Shown here: piece by piece, positions 50,872 through 61,000 of the stretch | Position numbering within the stretch: the stretch's first letter is position 1 | How the letters are laid out: the number at the start of each line of letters is the position of its first letter | Assembly: GCA_036555615.1 (NCBI GenBank) | Contig: DATBKZ010000034.1 | Coordinates: forward strand, 97,364-161,363 | Origin: SG8-41 sp036555615 | GTDB taxonomy: Bacteria; Pseudomonadota; Gammaproteobacteria; Burkholderiales; SG8-41 | DNA length: 64,000 nt | Direction: 5' to 3' | Notes under the pieces: generated by a model | What the model saw: the letters and a program-made list of their open reading frames with translations, nothing else | What the model was told of the DNA's origin: nothing | The model's database searches: none | Translations under genes and position numbers: made by a program

Positions 50872-51294
50872 GTGAGCCCTGCGCTGCAAGCCCTCGGGCC
50901 GGTCTTCGGGCGCATTCTGATTGCCCCGCTGTTCCTGGTCTCGGGATTCCACAAGATCACCGGATTTCCGGCGGTGGCGTCTACGATGGCGAAAGCAGGC
51001 ATGCCCTTTCCTGAGATATTGCTGGTTGGCGCCATCGTGTTCGAGCTTGGCGGCGCCCTCCTGGTGCTGGCGGGGTGGCACGCGCGGTGGGGCGCGTTCA
51101 TGCTGGCCGTGTTCACCGTGTTTGCGACACTCATGTTCCACAACTTCTGGGCGGTGGACCCGGCGCAGTACCGCGGCCAGCTCAACCACTTCATGAAGAA
51201 CCTCGCCATTCTCGGCGGTCTCGTCTATATCATGGCCGTGGGCCCCGGGCGGTTCAGCCTCGGGAACGGAGCCGAATCCGAACGCGGGCATTGA
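50872..51294 (+). CDS. DoxX family membrane protein
   Basis: A 140-residue protein with four hydrophobic segments. DoxX features are GRILIAPLFLVSGFHKITGF and HARWGAFMLAVFTVFATLMF with HNFWAVDP. The start is GTG at 50872. Some DoxX proteins work with thiosulfate:quinone oxidoreductase or in oxidative stress, but most have no defined role. It lies 84 bases after the LysR gene on the same strand and is a plausible target. Confidence 0.88.
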   Translation: MSPALQALGPVFGRILIAPLFLVSGFHKITGFPAVASTMAKAGMPFPEILLVGAIVFELGGALLVLAGWHARWGAFMLAVFTVFATLMFHNFWAVDPAQYRGQLNHFMKNLAILGGLVYIMAVGPGRFSLGNGAESERGH

Positions 51295-51311
51295 ACCGGC
51301 GGCGGGACAGC

Positions 51312-52472
51312 ATGCGCCTGGCAAGGCGGACAGCGGAAATCGAGCCGTTTCACGTGATGGCGCTGCTCGCGCGGGCGCGCGAACTCGAGGCGCAGGGCCG
51401 CTCCATCATCCATATGGAGATTGGCGAGCCGGACTTCCCGACGCCGGGGCCGATCATCCGCGCCGGCGTCAGGGCGCTGGAGAAAGGCGAATTGTTCTAT
51501 ACGCCTACCCCCGGCCTTCCCCAGCTGCGGGACGCGATCGCCGGCTATTACCGCACGCGGTACGGCGTCGCCCTGTCTCCCGCGCGTATCCTCGTGACCA
51601 CCGGCGCTTCGGCGGCGCTGATGCTCGCGTGCGCCGCGCTGATCGACCCGGGCGACGAGGTGCTGCTGGCGGACCCCGGGTATCCCGCCAACCGCCACTT
51701 CGTGCGCGTCGTCGAGGGCGTGCCGCGAGCGGTGCCGGTCGACGCGGCGAGCGGCTATCAGCTCGCTCCCGCTCACCTCGAACGACACTGGGGCCCCCGC
51801 ACCGTGGCGGCGCTGGTCGCTACTCCCTCGAATCCCACCGGCACGCTGGTCTCGACCGAGCGGCTCGCGCGGATGGCGGAGATCGCGCGCGCGCGGGGCG
51901 GGGTGCTGATCGTCGATGAGATCTATCACGGCCTCGTGTACGAGGGCGAATACACGACCGCAGCGGCCCTCGCCGATGACGTGTTCGTCATCAACAGCTT
52001 CTCCAAGTACTTCAACATGACTGGCTGGCGGCTCGGCTGGATGGTGGCGCCGGAGCGCGCCGTGGGCGAGCTCGACAAGCTGGCGCAGAACCTCTACCTT
52101 GCCGCGCCGACGCCGGCGCAGCATGCGGCGCTCGCGGCCTTCGAGCCGGAGACCCTCGCGATTCTGGAGAGCCGCAGGCAGGAATTCCGGGCGCGGCGCG
52201 ATTTCCTGGTGCCGGCCTTGCGCGCGCTGGGATTCGAGATACCGGTGATGCCACAAGGCGCGTTCTACGTCTACGCGCGCTGCGGAAGGCTCGCGCGCGA
52301 CAGCTTCGGCTTCGCGCGCGATCTCCTGGAGAAGGCGGGGGTGGCGATCACGCCGGGAGTGGATTTCGGCGCCAACGCCCCGGAGCAGCACGTGCGCTTC
52401 GCGTATACCAATTCGATCGAGCGGCTGCGGGAAGGGGTTTCCCGGATCGCCGATTTTCTGAAAGCATCATAG
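51312..52472 (+). CDS. PLP-dependent class I/II aminotransferase
   Basis: A 386-residue aminotransferase of fold type I. The PLP Lys232 is in NSFSKYFNMTGWRLGW; VATPSNPTGTLVS and LIVDEIYHGL bind the cofactor ring. The N-terminus SIIHMEIGEPDFPTPGPI is the standard start. The ATG at 51312 was used; longer readings run through the DoxX gene in another frame. It transfers the amino group between an amino acid and a 2-oxo acid; the substrate is not determined. It is followed 16 bases later by a methyltransferase-type gene. Confidence 0.92.
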   Translation: MRLARRTAEIEPFHVMALLARARELEAQGRSIIHMEIGEPDFPTPGPIIRAGVRALEKGELFYTPTPGLPQLRDAIAGYYRTRYGVALSPARILVTTGASAALMLACAALIDPGDEVLLADPGYPANRHFVRVVEGVPRAVPVDAASGYQLAPAHLERHWGPRTVAALVATPSNPTGTLVSTERLARMAEIARARGGVLIVDEIYHGLVYEGEYTTAAALADDVFVINSFSKYFNMTGWRLGWMVAPERAVGELDKLAQNLYLAAPTPAQHAALAAFEPETLAILESRRQEFRARRDFLVPALRALGFEIPVMPQGAFYVYARCGRLARDSFGFARDLLEKAGVAITPGVDFGANAPEQHVRFAYTNSIERLREGVSRIADFLKAS

Positions 52473-52488
52473 CCAGGGGCCCCCTCCA

Positions 52489-53676
52489 GTGCCGGCCGGA
52501 CCCCCAGGCGTCGGAGCGAGGAAGCGGGCAGCGCTGATCCCCGGTGAGATCCTGCCGCTCTTCAACGACACCTTCGTGCGGTCGTGTGAGCTGCTGGAAG
52601 AGTATGTGGTGCGCCTCGCGGCCGCGGTGTTCCGGTCAACGGGGCTCGAGCGCGCGTGCGGGGGCGCCGTGACCGTTGACGAGGCGATTGCAGGATCCGG
52701 CCTCGCTCCCGGGATCGCGCGCGTGCCCGTGGCATGGCTGCTTGCGATGCTCGCCGCTCGCGGCTGGGTCAGCCGCATCGATTGCCCCGGCGATGCTGCT
52801 CGCTACCAGGCACTGCAGTCCGCTCCGGTGCTCGAAGCGGAGATCGTGCTGTCCGAGCAGACCGAGCTCGACGCAAGCTGCCTGCCTTCCTACCGGATCG
52901 CGGCGCTCGCGGCCGAGCGCTACCCGGCGGTCCTGCGCGGCGAGATCACCGGCGAGCAGGCGCTGTTCGATCCCGAAGGCATCGGCGCGTGGCTGAAGTA
53001 CTTCTCGAACGCGAACCCGCTCTATGCGGTGACGAATGCGATCGGGTCGATCGCCGCCGAGCGCGCTTTGCCGCGGGGGGGCGGAGAAGTGCTCGAGCTG
53101 GGCGGCGGCTTCGGCAGCGGCGCGGAAGCGCTGCTCGCGCGGCTCGAGGCCACCGGGCGCCGCGCCGAGGTCTCGTCGTACCGGCTGACGGAGCTCGTCG
53201 CGATGTTCCTCAGGCGGGCGGACAAGGCGCTGCGCGCGCGCTTCGCGCGATGGCCGCTCGCGTTCGGTGCGCTCGACATCAACCGTCCGTTCGCGGAAGG
53301 CGGCGTCGCGCCGGGCTCGGCCGCACTCGTGTATGGCGTGAACGTCGTGCACGTCGCGCGCGACCTTGCGGCGACGCTCAGCGAAATCCGCGCTGCACTT
53401 GGCGAGAATGGTGCGCTCGTGCTCGCGGAATGCGTGCGGCCCTTCCCGGGGCGGCCGATCTACGTCGAGTTTGCCTTCAACCTGCTGGGCACCTTCCGCG
53501 ACGCGGTGCTCGTGCCGGACTGGCGCCCGAACGGCGGGTTTCTGACGCCGGAGCAGTGGACTGCCGCGCTTGAAGCAAACGGCTTCACGGACGTCCGGGT
53601 ATTTCCCGACATCGCGGCGATCCGTCAGGACATCCCGCAGTTCGTCGTAGCGGCGATATCGGCGCGGCGCGCGTGA
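52489..53676 (+). CDS. Class I SAM-dependent methyltransferase-like protein
   Basis: A 395-residue protein with an N-terminal dimerisation-type helical half and a Rossmann methyltransferase domain with motif I EVLELGGGFGSGAEALLARL at about residue 205; the post-motif LVLAECVRPFPGRPIYVEFA and FLTPEQWTAALEANGF are also typical. The start is GTG at 52489, without a strong ribosome site, 16 bases after the aminotransferase stop. Related enzymes occur near polyketide-like and aryl-polyene loci, but it is 8 kb from the acyl carrier gene here. Substrate unknown. Confidence 0.75.
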   Translation: MPAGPPGVGARKRAALIPGEILPLFNDTFVRSCELLEEYVVRLAAAVFRSTGLERACGGAVTVDEAIAGSGLAPGIARVPVAWLLAMLAARGWVSRIDCPGDAARYQALQSAPVLEAEIVLSEQTELDASCLPSYRIAALAAERYPAVLRGEITGEQALFDPEGIGAWLKYFSNANPLYAVTNAIGSIAAERALPRGGGEVLELGGGFGSGAEALLARLEATGRRAEVSSYRLTELVAMFLRRADKALRARFARWPLAFGALDINRPFAEGGVAPGSAALVYGVNVVHVARDLAATLSEIRAALGENGALVLAECVRPFPGRPIYVEFAFNLLGTFRDAVLVPDWRPNGGFLTPEQWTAALEANGFTDVRVFPDIAAIRQDIPQFVVAAISARRA

Positions 53677-53683
53677 GCGCCGG

Positions 53684-54655
53684 CTAGGCTCCTGGCCAGA
53701 GCTCGCGGAACACGAACCACTGGTGGGGCGCGCGCCGGATCGCCGCCTCGATCTCGCGGGCGACGCGGTGCATCCCGGCGCCGAGGTCGGCAGCGCGATT
53801 GGCGGTGCGCGAGACCTCGATCGGCGGGCCGAAAACCATGCGCACGCCGCGTCTGCCCGCGCGGAGCGCGAACACCGGCAGCATCGGCACGCCGGCGGTG
53901 CGCGCCAGCGCGGCGGGGCCCGCCGGAAGGGCGAACGGCCGCCCAAACAGGGTAGCGTCGACCGTCCTTCCGCCGCTTCGCGGCCGATCGGCCTGGATCG
54001 CTACGATCTCGCCGCGGGCGAGCGCCTCGGCGAGCGCCACGGCTTGCAGCGGGTCGCCGTTCTGGAAGTGCATGGTGTAGTGCGCGCCCTGCACGGAAGC
54101 GACGCACTGTTCAATGAACGCCTGTGCCCGGGGGTCGACCTCGGGCTCGCGCACCAGGTGCACGTGGCGCGCCTCCCGCACCGAAGCGAGCATGGAACCG
54201 ACCTCGTAGAGCCCCAGGTGCGCGGTGACCATGACAAATCCGCGACCTGACTGCGTGACGGCGTTCCAGTGCTCGATCGCCTCGGCCTCGACCTCGAACG
54301 GCCGGTCGGTGACGAGACGCTCGTAGCGTTCGGTCAGGCACCAGGCAAACGCGTGCATGGTGCGAAAGATCCGGCGCTGCCGCTCGATCCAATGCGCGCG
54401 CCCCAGCACGGGCACGAGATTCGACGCGATCGCGCGGCGGATGTTCAGGATCGTGAGAAAGAAAAATCCGGTGAAGACCGCGACGAGCGGCGCGAGCGCC
54501 CATTCGGGCAGGCTCGCCACGACCCAGCGGTGGACGCGGTACCAGAACAGGCCCGTGACGTGAAAATCGCCGAGCAATCGCGCCGCCCACCCTTTCTCCG
54601 GGGAGTGGGGCGGGGTCGTCCCGGGACCGGTCTCTTGCGCGTGTGCGGGAATCAT
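53684..54655 (-). CDS. LpxL/HtrB-type lipid acyltransferase
   Basis: A 323-residue membrane acyltransferase of the lipid A late-acylation family. The catalytic HX4E-type motif is TAHLGLYEVG, with VAIQADRPRSGGRTVDATLF and a single N-terminal hydrophobic segment (WALAPLVAVFTGFFFLTIL). The start MIPAHAQETGPGTTPP at 54655 was chosen; longer readings would overlap the divergent phosphatase. It may add an acyl chain to lipid A or to another carrier-bound lipid; aryl-polyene clusters also encode such enzymes. It is convergent with the methyltransferase (7-base gap). Confidence 0.82.
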   Translation of the reverse strand: MIPAHAQETGPGTTPPHSPEKGWAARLLGDFHVTGLFWYRVHRWVVASLPEWALAPLVAVFTGFFFLTILNIRRAIASNLVPVLGRAHWIERQRRIFRTMHAFAWCLTERYERLVTDRPFEVEAEAIEHWNAVTQSGRGFVMVTAHLGLYEVGSMLASVREARHVHLVREPEVDPRAQAFIEQCVASVQGAHYTMHFQNGDPLQAVALAEALARGEIVAIQADRPRSGGRTVDATLFGRPFALPAGPAALARTAGVPMLPVFALRAGRRGVRMVFGPPIEVSRTANRAADLGAGMHRVAREIEAAIRRAPHQWFVFRELWPGA

Positions 54656-54782
54656 CGCGTTAATTACCGCGCAATCTATTCCAACCGTCAAAGCGCGGCA
54701 AGCGCATGGCTCGGCCGCAGCAAATTTCAAAACGGCAATGAACGCCGATATACTCCGCGGGTGGGACAATTGTGATTGCTGC

Positions 54783-55433
54783 ATGAACGAAACGACGCTC
54801 ATTGTCATCCGTCACGGAGAGACCGCCTGGAACCGCGAAAAGCGCATGCAGGGCACTACCGACACGCAGCTCTCGGACGTGGGCCGCGAGCAGGCGCGGG
54901 CGCTCGGGCGGCGGCTGGCAGGTCGCGCGTTTGCCGCGCTCTATACCAGTGATCTCTCGCGCGCCCGGGACACCGCGCGCTTGATCGCCGAGCACACTGG
55001 CCGCGAGCTCGTGATGGACTCCCGGCTCCAGGAGCGCCGCTTCGGCATTTTCGAGGGCCTCACGTCGGACGAGATCATTGCGCGCTATCCCGAAGAGCAT
55101 ACCCGCTTCGCGAGCCGCGACCCCGATTATGCGGTTCCGGGCGGCGAGAGCGCGCGCAGCTTCACTCAACGCTGCATCGGATGCCTTGCGGAGCTCGCCG
55201 CCCGGCACCGTGGCGACGAAGTGGTGGTGGTGACGCACGGTCTGGTGCTCGATTCGCTCTATCGGGCGGCGCACGGCCTCGATCACGGCGCGCGCCGGCC
55301 GGTGCCGTTGATCAATGCCAGCATGAATATCTTCGGCTATGACGGCAGTGTGTGGCGGCTCGAGCTATGGGGCGATATCAGCCATCTCGCGGCAGACCAG
55401 GTCACGGTTTATCGCGGCGCCTCCGCGGTCTAG
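54783..55433 (+). CDS. Histidine phosphatase superfamily (phosphoglycerate mutase-like)
   Basis: A 216-residue phosphatase. The catalytic motif LIVIRHGETAWN holds the phospho-accepting His and Arg; ERRFGIFEGLTSDEI and VVVVTHGLVLDSLYRA supply the second His. It is cofactor-independent of metals by family knowledge. The ATG at 54783 is the start that gives the family N-terminus; a start at 54738 adds a Cys-rich tail. No ribosome site is visible before it. GpmB-like and CobC-like members are similar, so the substrate is undefined. Confidence 0.9.
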   Translation: MNETTLIVIRHGETAWNREKRMQGTTDTQLSDVGREQARALGRRLAGRAFAALYTSDLSRARDTARLIAEHTGRELVMDSRLQERRFGIFEGLTSDEIIARYPEEHTRFASRDPDYAVPGGESARSFTQRCIGCLAELAARHRGDEVVVVTHGLVLDSLYRAAHGLDHGARRPVPLINASMNIFGYDGSVWRLELWGDISHLAADQVTVYRGASAV

Positions 55434-55541
55434 GGAAGAAGTGATTCGTTTCTCGCTACCCGTTTTTCGGTTGCGGCAAGGCGCGCTCCTGCTCGTGACC
55501 GCAGACGGGCAACGAGCAAAGAGTCACCTTCCCGGCCGTCG

Positions 55542-56186
55542 ATGACCGCGGGCCAGGACACGGTGGTGCTGGTGCACGGCCTGTGGGTGCACGGCATCAC
55601 GATGGAACTCATGCGGCGGCGGGTGGCGCGCTGCGGCTACCGGACTCTTGCCTATTCGTATCCCTCGATGCGGCTCACTCTCACGGAGAATGCCGAGCGC
55701 CTCGGGCGCTTCTGTCGCGGCATCGCCGCGCCGCGGCTGCACTTCATCGGCCACAGCCTGGGGGGACTGATCATCGTGCGCATGCTCGAGCGCGCGCCGG
55801 GCCTGCCACCGGGCCGCGCCGTGCTGCTCGGCTCGCCTGTGGCGGGCAGCCTCGCGGCGCGGCGGCTCGCGCGATGGCCGGGCGGACGCGCGGCGCTTGG
55901 CCGCAGCGCGCCGGAATGGCATGAAACCACGCTTTCGGGTCCCGGCATCACGCGAGACATCGGCGTCATCGCTGGCCGCCTGCCGGTCGGCATCGGGCGC
56001 ATCGTTGCCCCGGACCTGCCTGCCCCGAGCGACGGCGTGGTAAGCGTCGCGGAGACGCGGTTGCCATGGATGCACGATCACATCGTTCTCAACATCAATC
56101 ACTTCGGCATGCTGGTCTCGCGCGCCGTCGTGCGCGAGATCTGCGCATTTCTGCGCGACGGCGCGTTCCTGAAGGATGAAGGATGA
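55542..56186 (+). CDS. Alpha/beta hydrolase, lipase/esterase-like
   Basis: A 214-residue hydrolase, MTAGQDTVVLVHGLWVHGIT, with the nucleophile Ser in FIGHSLGGLIIVRML (GHSLGG) and likely acid and base in LPAPSDGVVSV and NINHFGMLV. It is shorter than most alpha/beta lipases. The stop overlaps the start of the following lipoprotein gene (ATGA), so they are coupled. The C-terminus FLRDGAFLKDEG runs into a GAAGGAT repeat. Confidence 0.87.
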   Translation: MTAGQDTVVLVHGLWVHGITMELMRRRVARCGYRTLAYSYPSMRLTLTENAERLGRFCRGIAAPRLHFIGHSLGGLIIVRMLERAPGLPPGRAVLLGSPVAGSLAARRLARWPGGRAALGRSAPEWHETTLSGPGITRDIGVIAGRLPVGIGRIVAPDLPAPSDGVVSVAETRLPWMHDHIVLNINHFGMLVSRAVVREICAFLRDGAFLKDEG

Positions 56187-57274
56187 AGGATGACCTGAAC
56201 GGGTCACGGGTCACCGGTCACTGGTCACGCCTACTCGCCGCGGCAGCGTTGCTGCTGACGAGCGGGTGCGCGAATGTCGGCTACTACTGGCAGTCCGTGA
56301 GCGGGCAGCTCGACATCTGGCAGCGCGAACGGCCGATCGGCGAAGTGATCGCGGATCCCGCGACCCCGCAGGCGCTCAGGGACCGGCTCGCGCGGATTCT
56401 CGAGATCCGCGCCTTCGCAAGCCGCGAGCTGAGCCTTCCCGACAACGACAGCTATCGCCGCTACGCGGACCTCGGGCGCCCGTTCGTGGTGTGGAACGTA
56501 TTCGCTGCCCCCGAGTTCTCGGTCGAGCCGCTGCAGTCGTGCTTCCCGTTCGCGGGCTGCGTGAGCTACCGGGGCTACTTCTCGATGAAGGACGCGGAGC
56601 GCTACGCGGCGGGGCTCGCCGAGCAGGGAAACGACACCTACATCGGCGGCGTGCCCGCCTATTCGACGCTCGGCTGGTTTGCCGATCCCGTGTTGAACAC
56701 CTTCATCCATTACCCGGATACGGAGGTCGCGCGCCTGATCTTCCATGAGCTGGCGCACCAGATCGCCTACGTGGGCGACGACACCGTGTTCAACGAATCC
56801 TTCGCGGTCGCAGTGGAGGAGGAGGGAACGCGGCGCTGGCTCTCGCGCGCCGGCGATGCCGCGCAGCGGGAGCAGTTCGAGCGGGGCCGGCGCATCCGCG
56901 CGGAGTTTGCCGGCCTGATACACAAGCACCGCGGACGGCTCGCAACGCTTTACCGCACGCGGCTTGCGCCGGACGCGATGCGCGGCCGCAAGCGCGAGAT
57001 CCTTTCGGAGCTCGAGTCCGAGTATCGATCGCTCAGGCAGGCATGGGGCGGATTTGCCGGCTACGACCCGTGGTTCGCCCGCGGACCGAACAATGCGCAG
57101 CTTGCCTCAGTCGCCGTCTACTCGCAGCTGGTGCCGGCGTTCGCGGCTCTGCTCGCGCGCGAGGGCGGCAATCTCGCGAATTTCTACGTGGCGGTGCGGG
57201 AGCTTGCGGCGTTGCCCAAGGTCGAGCGCGACTCGAAATTGCGCGGCCTCATGCCGCGCTCTGCCGGGTTATAA
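56183..57274 (+). CDS. Predicted aminopeptidase lipoprotein (COG4324-like)
   Basis: A 363-residue lipoprotein with lipobox in AALLLTSGCANVG and a zinc-peptidase motif, LIFHELAHQIAYVGDDTVF (HExxH) with the third ligand Glu in FNESFAVAVEEEG. This pattern matches predicted envelope aminopeptidases of COG4324. The first dozen residues (MKDDLNGSRVTGHWS) are encoded by a 26-base repeat, so the original start may have been altered by repeat insertion; no later start would keep the signal. It overlaps the previous gene by four bases. Confidence 0.85.
   Translation: MKDDLNGSRVTGHWSRLLAAAALLLTSGCANVGYYWQSVSGQLDIWQRERPIGEVIADPATPQALRDRLARILEIRAFASRELSLPDNDSYRRYADLGRPFVVWNVFAAPEFSVEPLQSCFPFAGCVSYRGYFSMKDAERYAAGLAEQGNDTYIGGVPAYSTLGWFADPVLNTFIHYPDTEVARLIFHELAHQIAYVGDDTVFNESFAVAVEEEGTRRWLSRAGDAAQREQFERGRRIRAEFAGLIHKHRGRLATLYRTRLAPDAMRGRKREILSELESEYRSLRQAWGGFAGYDPWFARGPNNAQLASVAVYSQLVPAFAALLAREGGNLANFYVAVRELAALPKVERDSKLRGLMPRSAGL
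56203..56228. repeat. 26-base repeat, inverted partner at 57940
   Basis: Tandem GTCAC-containing words (GTCACGGGTCACCGGTCACT then GGTCAC) inside the 5' end of the peptidase gene. It is the reverse complement of 57940-57965 with one mismatch. The pair flanks the peptidase and PEBP genes. Confidence 0.8.
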
Positions 57275-57303
57275 TTGCCCCCCTCTCTCCGGAGGAGACG
57301 GAA

Positions 57304-57933
57304 ATGCGAATTTTCAGTAAGTCATTCATGCACAACAAGAAAATTCCTGCGGAGTTTGCGTTCTGCGCCCCAGATGCCAAGTCGCACGCCACGCTCTCCA
57401 AGAACCAGAATCCGCACCTCCAGTGGCAGGATCTGCCACCGAACGCCAAGTCGCTCGTGCTGATCTGCCATGATCCGGACGTGCCGAGCAAGCCGGACGA
57501 CGTCAACAAGGAAGGCCGCACCATTTCAGCCCAGCTGCCGCGCGTGGATTTCTTCCACTGGGTGCTGGTCGACCTCCCGGCGGTCACGGTTCAGGTCAGG
57601 CCCGGCGAGTTCTCGAGCGGCGTCAAGCCGCGCGGCAAGCCGGGCCCGGAAAGCCTGTATGGCTCGCGCCAGGGCCTGAATGACTACACCGCGTGGTTCG
57701 CCTCGGACAAGGAGATGGCGGGCAACTACTTCGGCTACGACGGGCCCTGCCCGCCGTGGAACGACACGATTCCCCACCACTACATTTTCACTCTCTACGC
57801 GATCGACATGTTGCGCTGCCCCGTTGCCGGCGCATTCAAAGGGCCGGAAGTGCTGGCTGCGATCAAGGGCCACATCATTGCCCAGGCATCGATCACGGGC
57901 CTCTACACGCTCAATCCCAGCCTCAAGATCTAG
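57304..57933 (+). CDS. YbhB/YbcL-family PEBP-like protein
   Basis: A 209-residue phosphatidylethanolamine-binding/Raf-kinase-inhibitor-like protein. The core is NPHLQWQDLPPNAKSLVLIC followed by HDPDVP, then VDFFHWVLVDLP and YFGYDGPCPPWNDTIPHHY (ligand loop). GGAGGAGACGGAA lies before the ATG. A loop (VPSKPDDVNKEGRTISAQL) and the ending QASITGLYTLNPSLK make it longer than E. coli YbhB (about 158 residues). No signal peptide. Function of bacterial members is not settled; ligand binding or protease inhibition is suggested. Confidence 0.88.
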   Translation: MRIFSKSFMHNKKIPAEFAFCAPDAKSHATLSKNQNPHLQWQDLPPNAKSLVLICHDPDVPSKPDDVNKEGRTISAQLPRVDFFHWVLVDLPAVTVQVRPGEFSSGVKPRGKPGPESLYGSRQGLNDYTAWFASDKEMAGNYFGYDGPCPPWNDTIPHHYIFTLYAIDMLRCPVAGAFKGPEVLAAIKGHIIAQASITGLYTLNPSLKI

Positions 57934-57939
57934 AACGTG

Positions 57940-57965
57940 GTGACCTGTGACCGGTGACCCGTGAC
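57940..57965. repeat. 26-base repeat, inverted partner of 56203
   Basis: GTGACCTGTGACCGGTGACC followed by CGTGAC: four tandem words of the form GTGACC. It lies directly after the PEBP stop and matches the reverse complement of 56203-56228 at 25 of 26 bases. Confidence 0.85.
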
Positions 57966-57987
57966 GGATAGGCACATGCATCCGGAG

Positions 57988-58013
57988 AAGGCCGGCCGCA
58001 GCCGGCCTTTTTT
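57988..58013 (+). terminator. Rho-independent terminator after the PEBP gene
   Basis: AAGGCCGGC pairs with GCCGGCCTT around a CGCA loop (nine bp), followed by six T residues. It separates the PEBP gene from hrpA. Confidence 0.88.
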
Positions 58014-58040
58014 GTTTTCGCGGCCGCGCGGGGCGCTGTC

Positions 58041-61000
58041 GTGAAGTTCGACATGGAGCGGCGGCGGGCCAACCTGCCACGGCCGACCTACCCCCAGGAG
58101 CTGCCCGTCGTGGCCCGGCGCGAGGAGATCGCGCGTGCCGTGACCGAGCATCAGGTAGTGATCGTGTGCGGCGAGACCGGCTCGGGCAAGACCACGCAAC
58201 TTCCCAAGATCCTTCTGGAATCGGGCCGCGGCGTCGCGGGAATGATCGGCCACACCCAACCGCGGCGGATCGCGGCGCGCACCGTCGCCGCGCGCATCGC
58301 CTCCGAGCTCGCGAGCCCGCTCGGGCACGCGGTCGGCTACAAGGTGCGCTTCTCGGACCGCGTCTCGCCCGACACTTACATCAAGGTGATGACCGACGGC
58401 ATCCTTCTCGCCGAAACGCAGGGCGACCGGCAGCTGCGCGCCTACGACGCCCTCATCATCGACGAGGCGCACGAGCGCAGCCTCAACATCGATTTCCTGC
58501 TGGGCTACGTGAAGGCGCTCCTGCCAGGGCGCCCGGATCTCAAGCTCATCGTCACCTCCGCGACCATCGATGCGGAGCGGTTCTCGCGCCACTTCGGCGG
58601 CGCGCCGGTGATCGAGGTGTCGGGACGGCTCTACCCGGTGGAGGTGCGGTATCGGCCGCTGGCGCAAGGTGATGCGGGCAACGAAGAGGATCTGGTCGAC
58701 GGCATCGTCGGCGCGGTGGACGAGCTCGCGCGCGAGCCGGGAGGCGGCGACATCCTGGTGTTCCTGCCTGGAGAGCGCGAAATCCGCGAGGCCACCGACG
58801 CGTTGCGGCAGCATCATCCCGGCGGCGCGGAACTGCTCCCGCTCTATGCGCGGCTCTCGTTCGAGGAGCAGCAGCGCGTTTTCCGCCCGGGCGGGGCGCG
58901 CCGCATCGTGCTCGCGACCAACGTCGCCGAGACCTCGCTCACGGTCCCGGGAATCCGCTACGTCGTGGACTCGGGGCTCGCGCGAATCAGTCGGTACAGC
59001 ACCCGCAACAAGGTCGAGCAGCTCCAGGTCGAGCCGATTTCGCGCGCGTCCGCGGATCAGCGCGCCGGGCGCTGCGGGCGCGTGGCCGCAGGTGTCTGCA
59101 TCCGGCTCTACGCCGAGGCGGACTATCAGTCCCGTCCTCCCTACACCGATCCCGAGATCCTGCGCTCCTCGCTCGCGGCGGTCATCCTGCGCATGAAGGC
59201 GCTCGCGCTTCCCGACGTTGAGCGCTTTCCATTCCTCGATCCCCCGGCGCCGCGCATGATCGCGGACGGCTATCAGCTGCTGGCCGAGCTCGGCGCCGTG
59301 GACGACTCCAATCGGCTCACGGACATGGGACGGCGGCTCGCCCGCTTTCCCATCGATCCCCGCGTCGCGCGCATGATCCTCGCCGGCGCCCGCGAGCAGT
59401 GCCTCGCCGAGCTACTGATCATCGCGGCAGCGCTGGAGGTCGGCGACCCGCGCGAGCGGCCATTCGAGCGCGCCGAGGCAGCGGACAAGGCTCACGAGCG
59501 GTTCCAGGACGAGCAGTCGGACTTTGCGGCGTTGCTCAGGATCTGGGATCACTTCGAAGACGCCGTCGAGCACCGCGGGTCGAATCGCAAGCTCGCGCAG
59601 TCGCTGCACGAGCAGTTTTTGTCGCAGCGCAGGCTTCGAGAATGGCGCGACGTGCACCGGCAGCTCGCTGCGCTGGTGGGCGAGATGGGCCTGCACGTCA
59701 ACCGGCAGCCTGCAGCCCGCGAGCCGGTGCACCGGGCGCTCATCGCGGGACTCCTCGGCAACATCGGCAGCAAGGGCGAGGAGGCGGGCGAGTATCTCGG
59801 CGCGCGCGGCATCCGCTTCGCCATCTTTCCCGGCTCGGGGTTGCGCAAGAAGCAGCCGAAGTGGGTGGTCGCCGCGGAGCTCGTCGAGACCACCCGGCTC
59901 TACGCCCGCTGTGTCGCGCGCATCGAGCCCGAGTGGGTGGAAGCCGCAGCCGGCGACCTCGTGAAGCGGCACTATTTCGATCCCCACTGGGAGAGGGATC
60001 GCGCCCAGGTCGCGGCCTACGAGCGCGTTACCCTCTACGGGCTGACGCTCGTGCCGCGGCGGCGCGTGCACTATGGCCCGATCCATCCCAAGGAGGCGCG
60101 GGAAGTCTTCATCCGCGCTGCGCTGGTGGCAGGCGAGTACGACACGCGCGCGCCGTTTTTCGCGTGGAACCGCGGGCTCATGAAGGAGGTCGAGGCGCTC
60201 GAGCACAAGGCGCGCCGGCGCGACGTGCTGGTGAACGAGGAGGCCATTTACGCCTTCTACGACGCCCTCGTGCCGGAAGGGATCGTCAATGGCGCAGGCT
60301 TCGAGACGTGGCGCACCGAGGCCGAGCGGGCGAATCCGCGGCTCCTCTACATGACGCGGGACTACCTCATGCGCCATGCCGCGGCCGATGTTACGGAGAC
60401 GCAATTTCCAGACCGCCTCGAGGCGGGCGGGGCCACGTTGAAGCTCACCTACCGTTTCGAGCCTGGCCATGCGCTCGACGGCGTGACGGCTACGGTGCCG
60501 CTGCATGCTCTCAATCAGCTGGAGGCGCGCCCGTTTGAATGGCTCGTGCCGGGGCTGATCCGCGAAAAGACCACGCAGTGCTTCAAGTCGCTGCCGAAGT
60601 CCCTCCGCCGCCACCTGGTGCCAGTGCCGCAGCATGTCACCGCGTTCCTGGAGGATTGGGATTCAGGGGATGATCGACCCGGACTGTTCGTGGCGCTGGC
60701 AAGGTATGCTCAGCGCGTTGCCGGCGAGCCGGTTTCGCCCGAGGCATGGGAAGCCGTGGAGCTGCCGGCCCATCTGCGGATGAATTTTCGGGTGGTGGAC
60801 GAGGCGGGGCGCGAGCTCGCGGCGGGACGCGACCTGGCGGCGCTCAAGTCGCAACTGGGCGAGGCTGCGCAGTTGACGTTCGCGAGCGCGGCGACGGGGA
60901 TCGAGAAGAGCGGCATCCGCGCCTGGGACTTCGGCGAACTGCCGGACAGCATCGCTTTCACGCGCGGGGGGCGCCCGGTGACCGGCTATCCGGCCCTGGA

